From Stenotrophomonas sp. 704A1 (GTDB lineage Bacteria; Pseudomonadota; Gammaproteobacteria; Xanthomonadales; Xanthomonadaceae), in the NCBI RefSeq assembly GCF_030549525.1, contig NZ_CP130831.1, forward strand, positions 310,001-374,000: DNA of 64,000 nt, read 5' to 3'. The position numbers were made by a program, and so were the translations under genes. This document shows, in pieces, positions 8,483 to 15,861 of this stretch (position 1 is its first letter; each line of letters begins with the position of its first letter). Below the pieces are notes generated by a model. It was not told where the DNA came from. It saw only the letters and a list, made by a program, of their open reading frames with translations, and did not search any database.

Positions 8483-9448
8483 GTGGACGATCGCCAATTG
8501 CTGGCCAAACTCGCTGCCGGTCGCCTGTCCGGCGACGCCCTGGCCCGTGAGCTGGGCCAGACCCGGGCGGCGATTTGGAAGCGGATTCAAGGGCTTAGAG
8601 CCGCCGGGGTGGATATTGAAGGGCGCGCAGGCGAGGGCTACGGGGTAACCCGGCCGATCGATCTGCTCGACCCGCAGGCCATCCGCGCGGGCATGCCGCA
8701 GCCCGCCCTGACCCTGCTGGACGACCTGCAGGTGGCCTGGTCGGTGGATTCCACCAATGCCGAATTGTTGCGGTGCAGCGCCCCGCAGCGCGGCGTTCGC
8801 GTCCTGCTGGCCGAGCGCCAGACCGGCGGCCGTGGCCGTCGCGGCCGCAGTTGGGCGTCGCCCTTGGCCGCGCATGTGTACCTGTCGGTGCTGCGCCTGT
8901 TCGAAGGTGGCCTGGGCCGCCTGGCCGGGCTGAGCCTGGTGGCCGGCGTCGCGGTGGCCGAAGCTCTGCACGACCTCGGCTATGTGCAGGCCCAGCTGAA
9001 ATGGCCCAATGACGTGCTGGTGGAGGGCCGCAAGCTGGTCGGCCTGCTGGCCGAAGGCGGTGGCGAGTACGCTGGCCCGGCGCGCGCGGTGATCGGTATC
9101 GGCATCAACGTGCACATGCCGCCGGCCTTCGCCGAACAGATCACCCAACCCTGGGTCGATCTGGACACCCTGGCCGGCGCACCGGTGGATCGCAACGTCG
9201 TGGTTGCTGCGGTGCTGGCGCGTCTGCTGCCGGCGCTGGAGCAGTTCGATCGCGAAGGGCTGGCCCCGTTCCTGCCGCGCTACGCCCGCTTCGACATGCT
9301 GGCCGGCCGCGCCGTGCGCGTCGACCTGGAAGGGCAGTGGCAGCACGGCACCGCGCTCGGCCTGGCCGAGGACGGCGCACTACGGGTGGATATCGATGGC
9401 CGCGAGCGCCTGCTGCATGCCGGCGAAGTCAGCGTGAGGAAGGCATGA
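8483..9448 (+). CDS. birA: Bifunctional biotin-protein ligase / biotin operon repressor
   Basis: The N-terminal winged helix (ARELGQTRAAIWKRIQGL, about residues 15-35) is followed by the ligase domain. That domain has the biotinyl-AMP loop GGRGRRGRSW and KWPNDVLVEGRKLVGLL, and ends in the SH3-like C-terminal domain. It attaches biotin to acetyl-CoA carboxylase BCCP and represses biotin genes. The GTG at 8483 is chosen because GGAAG lies 5 nt upstream; another GTG at 8471 is in frame. A CATAAT hexamer at 8451-8456 may be the -10. The stop overlaps the coaX start (ATGA). Confidence 0.92.
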   Translation: MDDRQLLAKLAAGRLSGDALARELGQTRAAIWKRIQGLRAAGVDIEGRAGEGYGVTRPIDLLDPQAIRAGMPQPALTLLDDLQVAWSVDSTNAELLRCSAPQRGVRVLLAERQTGGRGRRGRSWASPLAAHVYLSVLRLFEGGLGRLAGLSLVAGVAVAEALHDLGYVQAQLKWPNDVLVEGRKLVGLLAEGGGEYAGPARAVIGIGINVHMPPAFAEQITQPWVDLDTLAGAPVDRNVVVAAVLARLLPALEQFDREGLAPFLPRYARFDMLAGRAVRVDLEGQWQHGTALGLAEDGALRVDIDGRERLLHAGEVSVRKA

Positions 9449-10176
9449 GCGACTGGCTGTTCGATCTGGGCAATTCGCGCTTCAAATTCGCACCGCTGCA
9501 GGGTGACCGCGCCGGCGACGTGCAGGCCTGGGCGCACGGTGCCGAAGGCATGGCCGCGCAACCGCCCCACAGCCTGCCCAGCGGTGGTACTGCGTTTGTG
9601 GCCAGCGTGGCCGCACCATCGCTGACCAGCGCCATGCTGGACCAGCTGCAGCGCCGCTTCGAACACGTACAGGTGGTGCGTACCAGTGCCGCGTGTGCCG
9701 GTGTGCGCATCGCCTATGCCAGGCCGGAAAAGTTTGGTGTCGATCGCTTCCTGGCCCTGCTGGCCGCCGCGAAGGCGCAACGGCCGGTGCTGGTGGTCGG
9801 CGTCGGCACCGCCTTGACCCTTGATCTGCTTGATGCCGATGGCCAGCATCACGGCGGCCGCATCTCCGCCTCGCCCACCACCATGCGCGAAGCGCTGCAC
9901 GCGCGTGCCGTCCAGCTGCCGGCCACGGGCGGCGACTACAGCGAATTCGCCAACGACACCGCCGATGCGCTGGCCTCCGGCTGCGATGGTGCCGCCGTGG
10001 CCCTGGTCGAGCGCAGTGCCCGCCAGGCGCAGCAACTGCTGGGCGTGATGCCCTCGCTGCTGGTGCATGGCGGGGGCGCACCGGCACTGATGCCGCTGCT
10101 CGATGGCGCCGACTATCACCCCTCGCTGGTGCTGGATGGCCTCGCCCGCTGGGCGGTGCACCAGCCCGCACGCTAG
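9445..10176 (+). CDS. coaX: Type III pantothenate kinase
   Basis: A 243-aa ASKHA-fold enzyme that phosphorylates pantothenate, the first step of CoA synthesis. The motifs DLGNSRFK at the N-terminus, GVDRFLALLAA and GVGTALTLDLLDADGQ...GGRIS are the phosphate-binding and catalytic signatures of type III enzymes. The ATG overlaps the birA stop, giving translational coupling, an arrangement common in beta- and gammaproteobacteria. The 3' end is followed after 9 nt by a SPOR-domain gene. Confidence 0.92.
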   Translation: MSDWLFDLGNSRFKFAPLQGDRAGDVQAWAHGAEGMAAQPPHSLPSGGTAFVASVAAPSLTSAMLDQLQRRFEHVQVVRTSAACAGVRIAYARPEKFGVDRFLALLAAAKAQRPVLVVGVGTALTLDLLDADGQHHGGRISASPTTMREALHARAVQLPATGGDYSEFANDTADALASGCDGAAVALVERSARQAQQLLGVMPSLLVHGGGAPALMPLLDGADYHPSLVLDGLARWAVHQPAR

Positions 10177-10185
10177 TATCGGCGC

Positions 10186-11019
10186 ATGCTGACCCGTGCC
10201 CTGATCGTCGTACTGGCGATCCTCAATCTTGGTGTTGCCTGCTGGTGGCTGCTGCGCGATGAACCGGCGCGCGCGCCGTTGCCGCCGCCGCCGACCGGCG
10301 TGGCCGAGCTGCGCTGGCTGCCTGGCGGTACCGATGCGACCGTGGCCGCACAGGCCTCGACAGCGGCACCCACTGAAGCACTGGTGGAGCGTGAGGCTGC
10401 ATCGGCCACCGCAGTGGCCGCTGCACCCGCACCGGCAACAGCAACGTCTCCGGCAGCCCGCAGGCCGACCGAACCGGTGAGCGCACCCGAGCCGGTCGCT
10501 GCTGTCGCCAAGCCCCCGGCCGAACCGGCGGCCGAGCAGCCCGCAGCCCCGACCACACCGCCACGCTGCCTGGCATTGGGGCCGTTCGCCGACCGCGCCG
10601 CCGCCGCCGCCGCACAGGGCCGTGCGGGCAACCTGCTGAGCCAGGCACGCCTGCGCGAGCAGCCCGCCGCCAGCGGCAGCGCCCGCTACCGCGTGCTGCT
10701 GCCGGCTGCCGCCAGCCGTGAGGACGCTCAGGCCACGGTCAAGCGCATCGTCGCCGCCGGCCTGAGCGACTACTACATCATCGGCCAGGGCGAGGAGACC
10801 AACGCCATTGCGCTGGGCCAGTACCGCAACCGTGAAGGTGCCGAACGGCGCGTGGCGGCGGTGCAGGCTGCCGGATTCCAGCCGCGCCTGGTGGCCAGCG
10901 GCGACGCCGGCCAGTGGTGGCTGGAAGGGCAGGTGGCCAGCGGCAGCGAGCCAGCCCAGGCCCAGCAGCGCAGCGGCGCGGCACAGAGCCGGTCGCTGGA
11001 ATGCGCGCGGTTGCGCTAG
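10186..11019 (+). CDS. SPOR-domain membrane protein
   Basis: A 277-aa bitopic protein. One N-terminal transmembrane segment (ALIVVLAILNLGVACWWLL) is followed by a long Ala/Pro/Thr/Glu-rich linker (about 30-125) and a C-terminal SPOR-like domain (about 128-255; two beta-alpha repeats including YYIIGQGEETNAIALGQY). SPOR domains bind denuded septal glycan strands, so it probably localises to the division site. It sits 9 nt after coaX. A TAGTAT hexamer at 10174-10179 could be a weak -10, but the spacing suggests co-transcription. The stop codon TAG forms part of a TAGAAT hexamer upstream of the tRNA gene. Confidence 0.75.
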   Translation: MLTRALIVVLAILNLGVACWWLLRDEPARAPLPPPPTGVAELRWLPGGTDATVAAQASTAAPTEALVEREAASATAVAAAPAPATATSPAARRPTEPVSAPEPVAAVAKPPAEPAAEQPAAPTTPPRCLALGPFADRAAAAAAQGRAGNLLSQARLREQPAASGSARYRVLLPAAASREDAQATVKRIVAAGLSDYYIIGQGEETNAIALGQYRNREGAERRVAAVQAAGFQPRLVASGDAGQWWLEGQVASGSEPAQAQQRSGAAQSRSLECARLR

Positions 11020-11058
11020 AATCCCCCCACCGCGGCTGCGCCGCCGGTGAAGCACCAT

Positions 11059-11134
11059 GCCGCTTTAGCTCAGTTGGTAGAGCAACTGTCTTGTAAACAG
11101 TAGGTCATCCGTTCGATTCGGATAAGCGGCACCA
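11059..11134 (+). tRNA. tRNA-Thr (anticodon TGT)
   Basis: The complete cloverleaf reads: acceptor GCCGCTT/AAGCGGC, D-arm GCTC...GAGC, anticodon arm ACTGT-CTTGTAA-ACAGT with anticodon TGT, variable AGGTC, and T-arm with TTCGATT loop. The discriminator A is followed by an encoded CCA. A TAGAAT hexamer at 11017-11022, overlapping the stop of the preceding gene, is a possible -10 element. Confidence 0.97.
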
Positions 11135-11214
11135 TCTGGGATTGCCCATGCGCCCCGGAAGCGGGGGGCAACTGGAGAAGCCAGCGCACTGCGCTGGCCT
11201 TTTCGCGTCCAGAC

Positions 11215-12003
11215 CTACTGCGGACGAACCAACTCGTTTCCAATCTGCTGACACCGTTGCAGCATCGACTCGCCGGATGGCGTTCCAAGCCGGATGGTGC
11301 CGTCCACCAGCAACGGATAAGTCTCAAGCCGCACACGATAAGCCTGCTGGGACGAGATGCGGACTGCCCGATCACCTGCAGCGAGCGGGGCTCCGGGCAA
11401 GCTCTCTTCCTTGATGAGCCCGTTGATCTTGAGTTGCGCACACAGCCCCGCGTAGTAGGCGCTTCTTTCGTCGCGCGCTCTGGGATGCTTCGTAGCGACT
11501 CCCAATGCATGAAGGGTCTCATGCGCAACTAGGTCAACCAGATTTGCGTAGGCCTGTTGTTGATCGCGGTAAACGTGCGAGGCAAGTGCAAGCGTCCTGC
11601 CTGTCGCAAAGCGGCCGAGCGACCTTGCCCTTATCGCTCCCGCAGTGCCTTCCGGTACAAGCAGGATCCGATAGTCGTTGGATGCCGCAGGTATCCATGA
11701 TTCGGCCAAGTCCGCTGCCGCATCGACACGCGCACAGACATCTTCAGCAACGATTGCAAGCTCGGCCGCGATCTGCAGCCTGATACTCCGCTCAGTGTTT
11801 GTACAGAGGTGGGCATGAGTGGTGCCTATGTCGGTTCGACCAGGCAGCAAGGAAGCGGTGTGGAAGTAGCGGAGAGGACCGATCGGTACCGAAACAACTT
11901 CGGTGTAACCCGATGAAGCAACGCCCTTGGGCAGCGTGGTGGTCGCGCAGCCTGCAAGGCCCATGGCGCAGACGCCGATCAAGAAGATTGCGATTCTGTA
12001 CAT
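11215..12003 (-). CDS. Lipoprotein with HExxH zincin-like motif
   Basis: A 262-aa lipoprotein with a signal peptide and lipobox LAGC (Cys about residue 19). Near residue 165 it carries LVDLVAHETLHALG, a classic HExxH zinc-binding helix, preceded by a Cys-containing region. The family was not recognised. The ATG overlaps the upstream gene by 25 nt and has a GGAG ribosome site, so it is translated with the upstream zincin-like gene. It could be a membrane-bound protease, or an accessory or immunity partner that keeps a zincin fold. Base composition is visibly lower in GC than flanking housekeeping genes, which suggests acquired DNA. Confidence 0.7.
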   Translation of the reverse strand: MYRIAIFLIGVCAMGLAGCATTTLPKGVASSGYTEVVSVPIGPLRYFHTASLLPGRTDIGTTHAHLCTNTERSIRLQIAAELAIVAEDVCARVDAAADLAESWIPAASNDYRILLVPEGTAGAIRARSLGRFATGRTLALASHVYRDQQQAYANLVDLVAHETLHALGVATKHPRARDERSAYYAGLCAQLKINGLIKEESLPGAPLAAGDRAVRISSQQAYRVRLETYPLLVDGTIRLGTPSGESMLQRCQQIGNELVRPQ

Positions 12004-12665
12004 TCCATCTCCACAAAGAAGCGGGGGGCGTGCCCCCGCTCCGGTGAGTCAACTAGTGCTACATCCCGATGCACAAGTGCGGTGATGGGTGATTGACGGT
12101 CAGCATCGCCGAGTTCAGCTGCTGAGGAAGCTGTTCGCTGCATTGGGGGTGAGTCGTCGGCGACTGCGGCGACTCTTTCCGTAACCGCGGTGCGCTCGGC
12201 GTCAAATTCTGGCTCTGGCCTACGTCGACATTGCGAGGGTGCGATGTGCTGATCATAGTGCGCGCCATGGTAGAGCTCGTATGTCGCGTGAGGTACAACA
12301 GACGGAGCCTCCGTTTTGAACACGTCAGCGATCTGTCCGAGCGCCTGGTTTCGATTGATCCACCCGACCTGGAGTTCAACGGCAATGGCTTCATACTGTT
12401 GCGGCCGATTACCTGTGCCCGACACGCCAATGTCCGGTCCACCAGCCGCGATGAGTTCACGCTGGACCTGGACATTACTGAGCGTCGCAGCTGTTTCTCC
12501 TCGTAGCAGGGTATTTATATAGGATTGCTTGGACGTTGGATCGGGACGTTCGATAAAGAGGTGGTGCCCCACCTCGTGGGAAAGCGAGTGTGCGATTCTG
12601 GAGCCTTGCTCAATCGCATTCTCGTCGATAACGATATTCTCACCGGAAACAAGATTGGTGCCCAT
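11979..12665 (-). CDS. Zincin-like protein (HEVGHH), probable metalloprotease or toxin, possibly the 3' part of a frameshifted gene
   Basis: The frame from ATG 12665 encodes 228 aa. Near residue 30 it has IAHSLSHEVGHHLFIE, a strong HExxH zinc motif. About 60 residues later YEAIAVELQ could supply a glutamate ligand, as in gluzincins. The C-terminal third is low-complexity and unrecognised, and no XVIPCD-like motif is present. The same frame stays open upstream of the ATG for about 20 codons and overlaps the preceding ORF by 26 nt. The two may be one gene broken by a frameshift. Lower GC than neighbours. No signal peptide seen. Confidence 0.6.
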   Translation of the reverse strand: MGTNLVSGENIVIDENAIEQGSRIAHSLSHEVGHHLFIERPDPTSKQSYINTLLRGETAATLSNVQVQRELIAAGGPDIGVSGTGNRPQQYEAIAVELQVGWINRNQALGQIADVFKTEAPSVVPHATYELYHGAHYDQHIAPSQCRRRPEPEFDAERTAVTERVAAVADDSPPMQRTASSAAELGDADRQSPITALVHRDVALVDSPERGHAPRFFVEMECTESQSS

Positions 12666-13098
12666 ACCGGCTTGTCGCCCGAAGTGTTGGGAATTTCGCC
12701 AGAAGCGGCGCCAACGAGGGGTCAGTCAGCGGGGGTGCAGGACGGCGTACGGGTCCTGGGCGTGCACCCTCCTGCGGCTGTGGCAGTACAGAGTCTTCAG
12801 TACGTTCCATGTTGAGGCTCCTGCCCGGGGGGCAACGCTGACTGATCAATACGTGGGTCAATGTCACATTGTCAGGGGCAAGAGTGGGTGCAACCTCGGC
12901 ACCGTTCACTGGCGCGCTCCAGTAGGGGCGGGAGTCAGGGGCGTCAGGCCGAGATGGATACTGTGCCGTTCCCTCCCGGATGATCTCTTCAAGCGCAACG
13001 CTGGGCGGCGCGACATCAAATGTCAGCTTCGCCTGCGCAGGATTCACTGCGCGCCATGAAAAAAAGCGTGGCCAGGCAGTATTGATGAAGGGCGACAT
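12640..13098 (-). CDS. Hypothetical protein upstream of the zincin-like gene (candidate N-terminal part)
   Basis: About 152 aa from the ATG at 13098 (alternative ATG 13137). No domain recognised. It is Pro-rich in its C-terminal half (PQPQEGARPGPVRRPAPPLTDP) and ends in the 26-nt overlap with the next frame. If a frameshift lies between 12640 and 12725, where a GGGG run occurs at 12718-12721, this would be the N-terminal region of a roughly 400-aa zincin protein. Otherwise it is a small first gene of the operon. The start at 13098 has only a weak GAAG ribosome site. Confidence 0.5.
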   Translation of the reverse strand: MSPFINTAWPRFFSWRAVNPAQAKLTFDVAPPSVALEEIIREGTAQYPSRPDAPDSRPYWSAPVNGAEVAPTLAPDNVTLTHVLISQRCPPGRSLNMERTEDSVLPQPQEGARPGPVRRPAPPLTDPSLAPLLAKFPTLRATSRYGHQSCFR

Positions 13099-13228
13099 CG
13101 CAATCTTCAATGAAGGGCGGTCGGGTCCGCGCGGCATCCTGCCATGCCAATGTCCTGCTGCACCGCCGCGAGTGGTGTCACATCCGTCTGGCTAGACTGT
13201 GCTTCTTTTTCCCCCGCAGGAGGCACCC

Positions 13229-14149
13229 ATGGCCCATCCCATTTCCGTATCCCTGATCGGCGTTCCCACCGACGTCGGGGCCGGCCACCGGGGCGCGAGG
13301 CTGGGGCCGGAGGCCCTGCGCGTGGCGGGCCTGCCGGAGGCACTGGAAGCGCGCGGTGTGGAGGTGCGCGACCTGGGCAACCTGGATGGCCCGCGCAACC
13401 CGTGGACCGCGCCGGTGCAGGGTTACCGCCACCTCGACGAGGTGGTGGCGTGGAACCACGCATTGATGGAAGCCAGCTACGCTGAACTGCAGGCCGGCCG
13501 CATGCCGATCATGCTCGGCGGCGACCACTGCCTGGGCATCGGTTCGATTACCGCCGTGGCGCGCTGGTGCCGCGAGCAGGGCAAGGAGCTGCGCGTGCTG
13601 TGGCTGGATGCACATTCGGACTTCAACACCAGTGATGTCACTCCGTCGGGCAACATCCACGGCATGCCGGTGGCGTGCCTGTGCGGCCTCGGCCCTGATG
13701 CGCTGACCAGGCTCGGCGGCACCTCGCCGGCGATCAGGCCCGCGCAGGTGCACCAGATCGGCATCCGCTCGGTGGACCCGGAAGAGAAGCGCCTGATCAA
13801 GACCCACAAGGTCGATGTGTATGACATGCGCTACATCGACGAAAACGGCATGAAGCGCACCGTGGAAGCGGCGCTGGCCGGCATCGACGAGAACACCCAC
13901 CTGCATGTCAGCTTCGATGTGGACTTCCTCGACCCGAGCATCGCGCCCGGCGTAGGCACCACCGTGCCGGGCGGAGTGAACTACCGCGAGGCGCAGCTGG
14001 TGATGGAGATGATCGCCGACAGCGGTCGCATGGGATCGCTGGACATCGTCGAGCTCAACCCCTTGCTGGACAAGCAGAATGCCACCGCCGAGCTGGCCGT
14101 GGACCTGGTCGAAAGCCTGTTCGGCAAGTCGACACTGATGCGCGATTGA
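13229..14149 (+). CDS. rocF: Arginase
   Basis: A 306-aa ureohydrolase that splits arginine to ornithine and urea. The Mn2+-binding motifs are all present: GGDHCLGIGS, DAHSDFNTSD and SFDVDFLDPSIAPG. The N-terminus ISVSLIGVPTDVGAGHRGARLGP is typical of bacterial arginases rather than agmatinases. The start at 13229 has a consensus ribosome site (GCAGGAGG, 6 nt upstream). TAGACT at 13193-13198 may be its -10. It stands alone, with no ornithine-catabolism genes nearby. Confidence 0.92.
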   Translation: MAHPISVSLIGVPTDVGAGHRGARLGPEALRVAGLPEALEARGVEVRDLGNLDGPRNPWTAPVQGYRHLDEVVAWNHALMEASYAELQAGRMPIMLGGDHCLGIGSITAVARWCREQGKELRVLWLDAHSDFNTSDVTPSGNIHGMPVACLCGLGPDALTRLGGTSPAIRPAQVHQIGIRSVDPEEKRLIKTHKVDVYDMRYIDENGMKRTVEAALAGIDENTHLHVSFDVDFLDPSIAPGVGTTVPGGVNYREAQLVMEMIADSGRMGSLDIVELNPLLDKQNATAELAVDLVESLFGKSTLMRD

Positions 14150-14311
14150 GTGCCAGCCTGAACGGAATACTGCGTCGTTCACGCGCGCTCCACGCCACTG
14201 CCGCCAGATTGCACTTCACGCGGCAGTGGTGGCTCCTGGCCATCCCGCCGCCCCGATCACCCACCGAACCCCGTGATTGAGCGGTGTAGCGGAAAACCCA
14301 AGGAGAAGCCC

Positions 14312-14449
14312 ATGAAGCGCGTAGTTGCCCTGATGCTGTTGTCGATGTTCTCGGTGGCCATGCTGGCCGGCTGCAACACCGTTGCCGGTGCCGGCAAGGA
14401 CGTGCAGAAGGCTGGCGAGAAGGTCGAGGATGCCGCCAAGGGCAACTAA
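14312..14449 (+). CDS. Entericidin-like small lipoprotein
   Basis: A 45-aa lipoprotein. The signal peptide ends in the lipobox LAGC (Cys near residue 21). The mature part NTVAGAGKDVQKAGEKVEDAAKGN is typical of the entericidin A/B family (Gly-Ala-Gly-KD-Q--G---EDAA). Entericidins are small cell-envelope lipoproteins, often stress- or stationary-phase-induced. The ribosome site AAGGAGA lies 6 nt upstream. A rho-independent terminator follows directly. It is too short for most ORF lists but well supported. Confidence 0.88.
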   Translation: MKRVVALMLLSMFSVAMLAGCNTVAGAGKDVQKAGEKVEDAAKGN

Positions 14450-14472
14450 GCCCGACGCGGTGCGCACCACGG

Positions 14473-14500
14473 AAAAGGCCGGGAACATCCCGGCCTTTTT
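14473..14500 (+). terminator. Rho-independent terminator of the entericidin-like gene
   Basis: AAAAGGCCGGG pairs with CCCGGCCTTTT around a short AACAT loop and is followed by T residues. Confidence 0.9.
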
Positions 14501-14656
14501 CATGCGCGCGTGCTGGCAGGCCGGTACGTCGAAGCGGAGTGAACCATTCAAGCAGGTGAGCACTGCTTTCATGACCGGTTGACCGCGCTGCAACGGCCGC
14601 TGCGCCACTCTGGAGCCACGGTAACAACGCCGTTGCAATCAAAGGAAGCCTCAGCG

Positions 14657-14878
14657 ATGAACAAAGACATCATTTCCGGCAAGTGGTCGCAGCTCAAGGG
14701 CAAGGCGCAGGCGAAGTGGGGCGATCTGACCAACGACGATTTCGATGTGGCCGAGGGCAACGCCGAGTACCTGGCAGGCCGGCTGCAGGAGCGTTATGGC
14801 TGGGCCAAGGACCGCGCGGAAAGCGAGGTGCGTGATTTCGAGGCCAGCGTGCGCAAGGACTATCCGGACTACAAGTAA
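14657..14878 (+). CDS. CsbD-family stress protein
   Basis: A 73-aa hydrophilic protein starting [22 protein letters not shown], the CsbD-family signature, with the central [19 protein letters not shown]. Members such as E. coli YjbJ are abundant general-stress proteins of unknown mechanism. The ATG at 14657 has an AAAGGAAG ribosome site about 9 nt upstream; the longer frame from 14579 lacks support. The neighbouring entericidin-like gene suggests a stress-regulated pair, each with its own terminator. Confidence 0.9.
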   Translation: MNKDIISGKWSQLKGKAQAKWGDLTNDDFDVAEGNAEYLAGRLQERYGWAKDRAESEVRDFEASVRKDYPDYK

Positions 14879-14891
14879 GCAGCCGCTGCTC

Positions 14892-14942
14892 CCCCACAGC
14901 ACGACCCCCGCACCGTGAGGTTGCGGGCGTCGTGCTGTGGGG
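14892..14942. terminator. Long bidirectional hairpin between convergent genes
   Basis: A perfect 14-bp stem (CCCCACAGCACGAC / GTCGTGCTGTGGGG) encloses a second inner stem CCCGCA/TGCGGG. It sits between the CsbD gene and the convergent minus-strand gene and probably terminates both. Confidence 0.75.
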
Positions 14943-14946
14943 CTGC

Positions 14947-15753
14947 TCAGCGCGCCGGCGGATCCGGCACGTACCGCTCCGGGAACGCCTGCGGTTGGCG
15001 CGGTAGGCGCGACGGCGACGCCACCAGGATGCCGCGCGCACGCAGGTTGCGTGCGCTGTCGTAGCGCAGCTGCACGACCTGGGCCGGGCTGCGGCTGGCG
15101 CGCTCGAAATCGGTATCGCGTACCGACGACTGTTCGCGCGCGCCGTGGCCGGTGCCCAGTGCCGGGGCCGGTGCGCTGCGGGCGTAGCCCTCGATGCGGC
15201 TGGCGCTGGCGTCTGCGGCAGCGGACGATTCGGCCGCCGCCGGCGCGGGTGGGGCACTGCGGCGCAGGATCGGCTCCGGTCGCGGGTACCGGCGTCGGGC
15301 CTCCTCGAACACGGCCACGCCGATCACGCCTACGTTGTCGGGGCGACCGGTCCGGCTGGCATAGCTGCCGCTGGGGCTGCTGAACACGAACTGGGCCACC
15401 TCGTCCTGGGTCTTGCGCCAGCCGGTGATGTCCGCGCGCTGGCCGGGATCGAGCACGTAGCCGGTCTGCGAGGGATCGGCGTCTTCGCCGGAAATGGCGT
15501 TGACCCCATCCACCGACAGCACCACCAGCACCCGGCGCGGACTGTCGTTGTACAGCCGGACCGCATAACGATGGCCGCGTTCACCGGCCACCCAGCGCTG
15601 GCCGTCGGCGGGATAGCTGCGCAGTTCGGTGCCACGGTCGCGGTCGACCAGGGCCATGCGCACGGGGCCGTCGTCGTACGCCGGCGGCGGCAGCGGAGCC
15701 GGCCGGAAGCCGGCCAGGGGCAGGATCAGCAGCAGGGGCAGCAGGCGTTTCAT
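14947..15753 (-). CDS. Conserved secreted protein of unknown function
   Basis: A 268-aa protein with an N-terminal signal sequence (MKRLLPLLLILPLAG). Residues 30-160 look like a compact beta-rich domain: YAVRLYNDSPRRVLVVLSVDGVN, DPGQRADITGWRK, then FVFSSPSGSYA. A Pro/Ala/Ser-rich linker and a basic C-terminus (LRARGILVASPSRLPRQPQAF) follow. I do not recognise an enzymatic motif; it looks like a conserved periplasmic protein. It is divergent from trpS, about 110 nt apart. Confidence 0.7.
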   Translation of the reverse strand: MKRLLPLLLILPLAGFRPAPLPPPAYDDGPVRMALVDRDRGTELRSYPADGQRWVAGERGHRYAVRLYNDSPRRVLVVLSVDGVNAISGEDADPSQTGYVLDPGQRADITGWRKTQDEVAQFVFSSPSGSYASRTGRPDNVGVIGVAVFEEARRRYPRPEPILRRSAPPAPAAAESSAAADASASRIEGYARSAPAPALGTGHGAREQSSVRDTDFERASRSPAQVVQLRYDSARNLRARGILVASPSRLPRQPQAFPERYVPDPPAR

Positions 15754-15861
15754 CGGACGTCTCCAGCGGGGTTAGGTGAATGAACGCGCCGCGGGCTCTG
15801 ACGGGGTTGGCCGCGTGCGCGGTAAACTGGCCCCGTTCATAGAAGGTTTCCGCACGCAGTC

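Noticed and set aside
11979..12665. XVIPCD in the zincin-like protein, which would make it a second T4SS effector
   Set aside because: The C-terminus lacks the GLF-VQG and VD motifs and the Gln-rich tail, so secretion by the X-T4SS is not supported.
11059..13150. Integrative element using tRNA-Thr as attachment site
   Set aside because: No integrase gene and no second copy of the tRNA 3' end were seen, so only a composition difference supports insertion.
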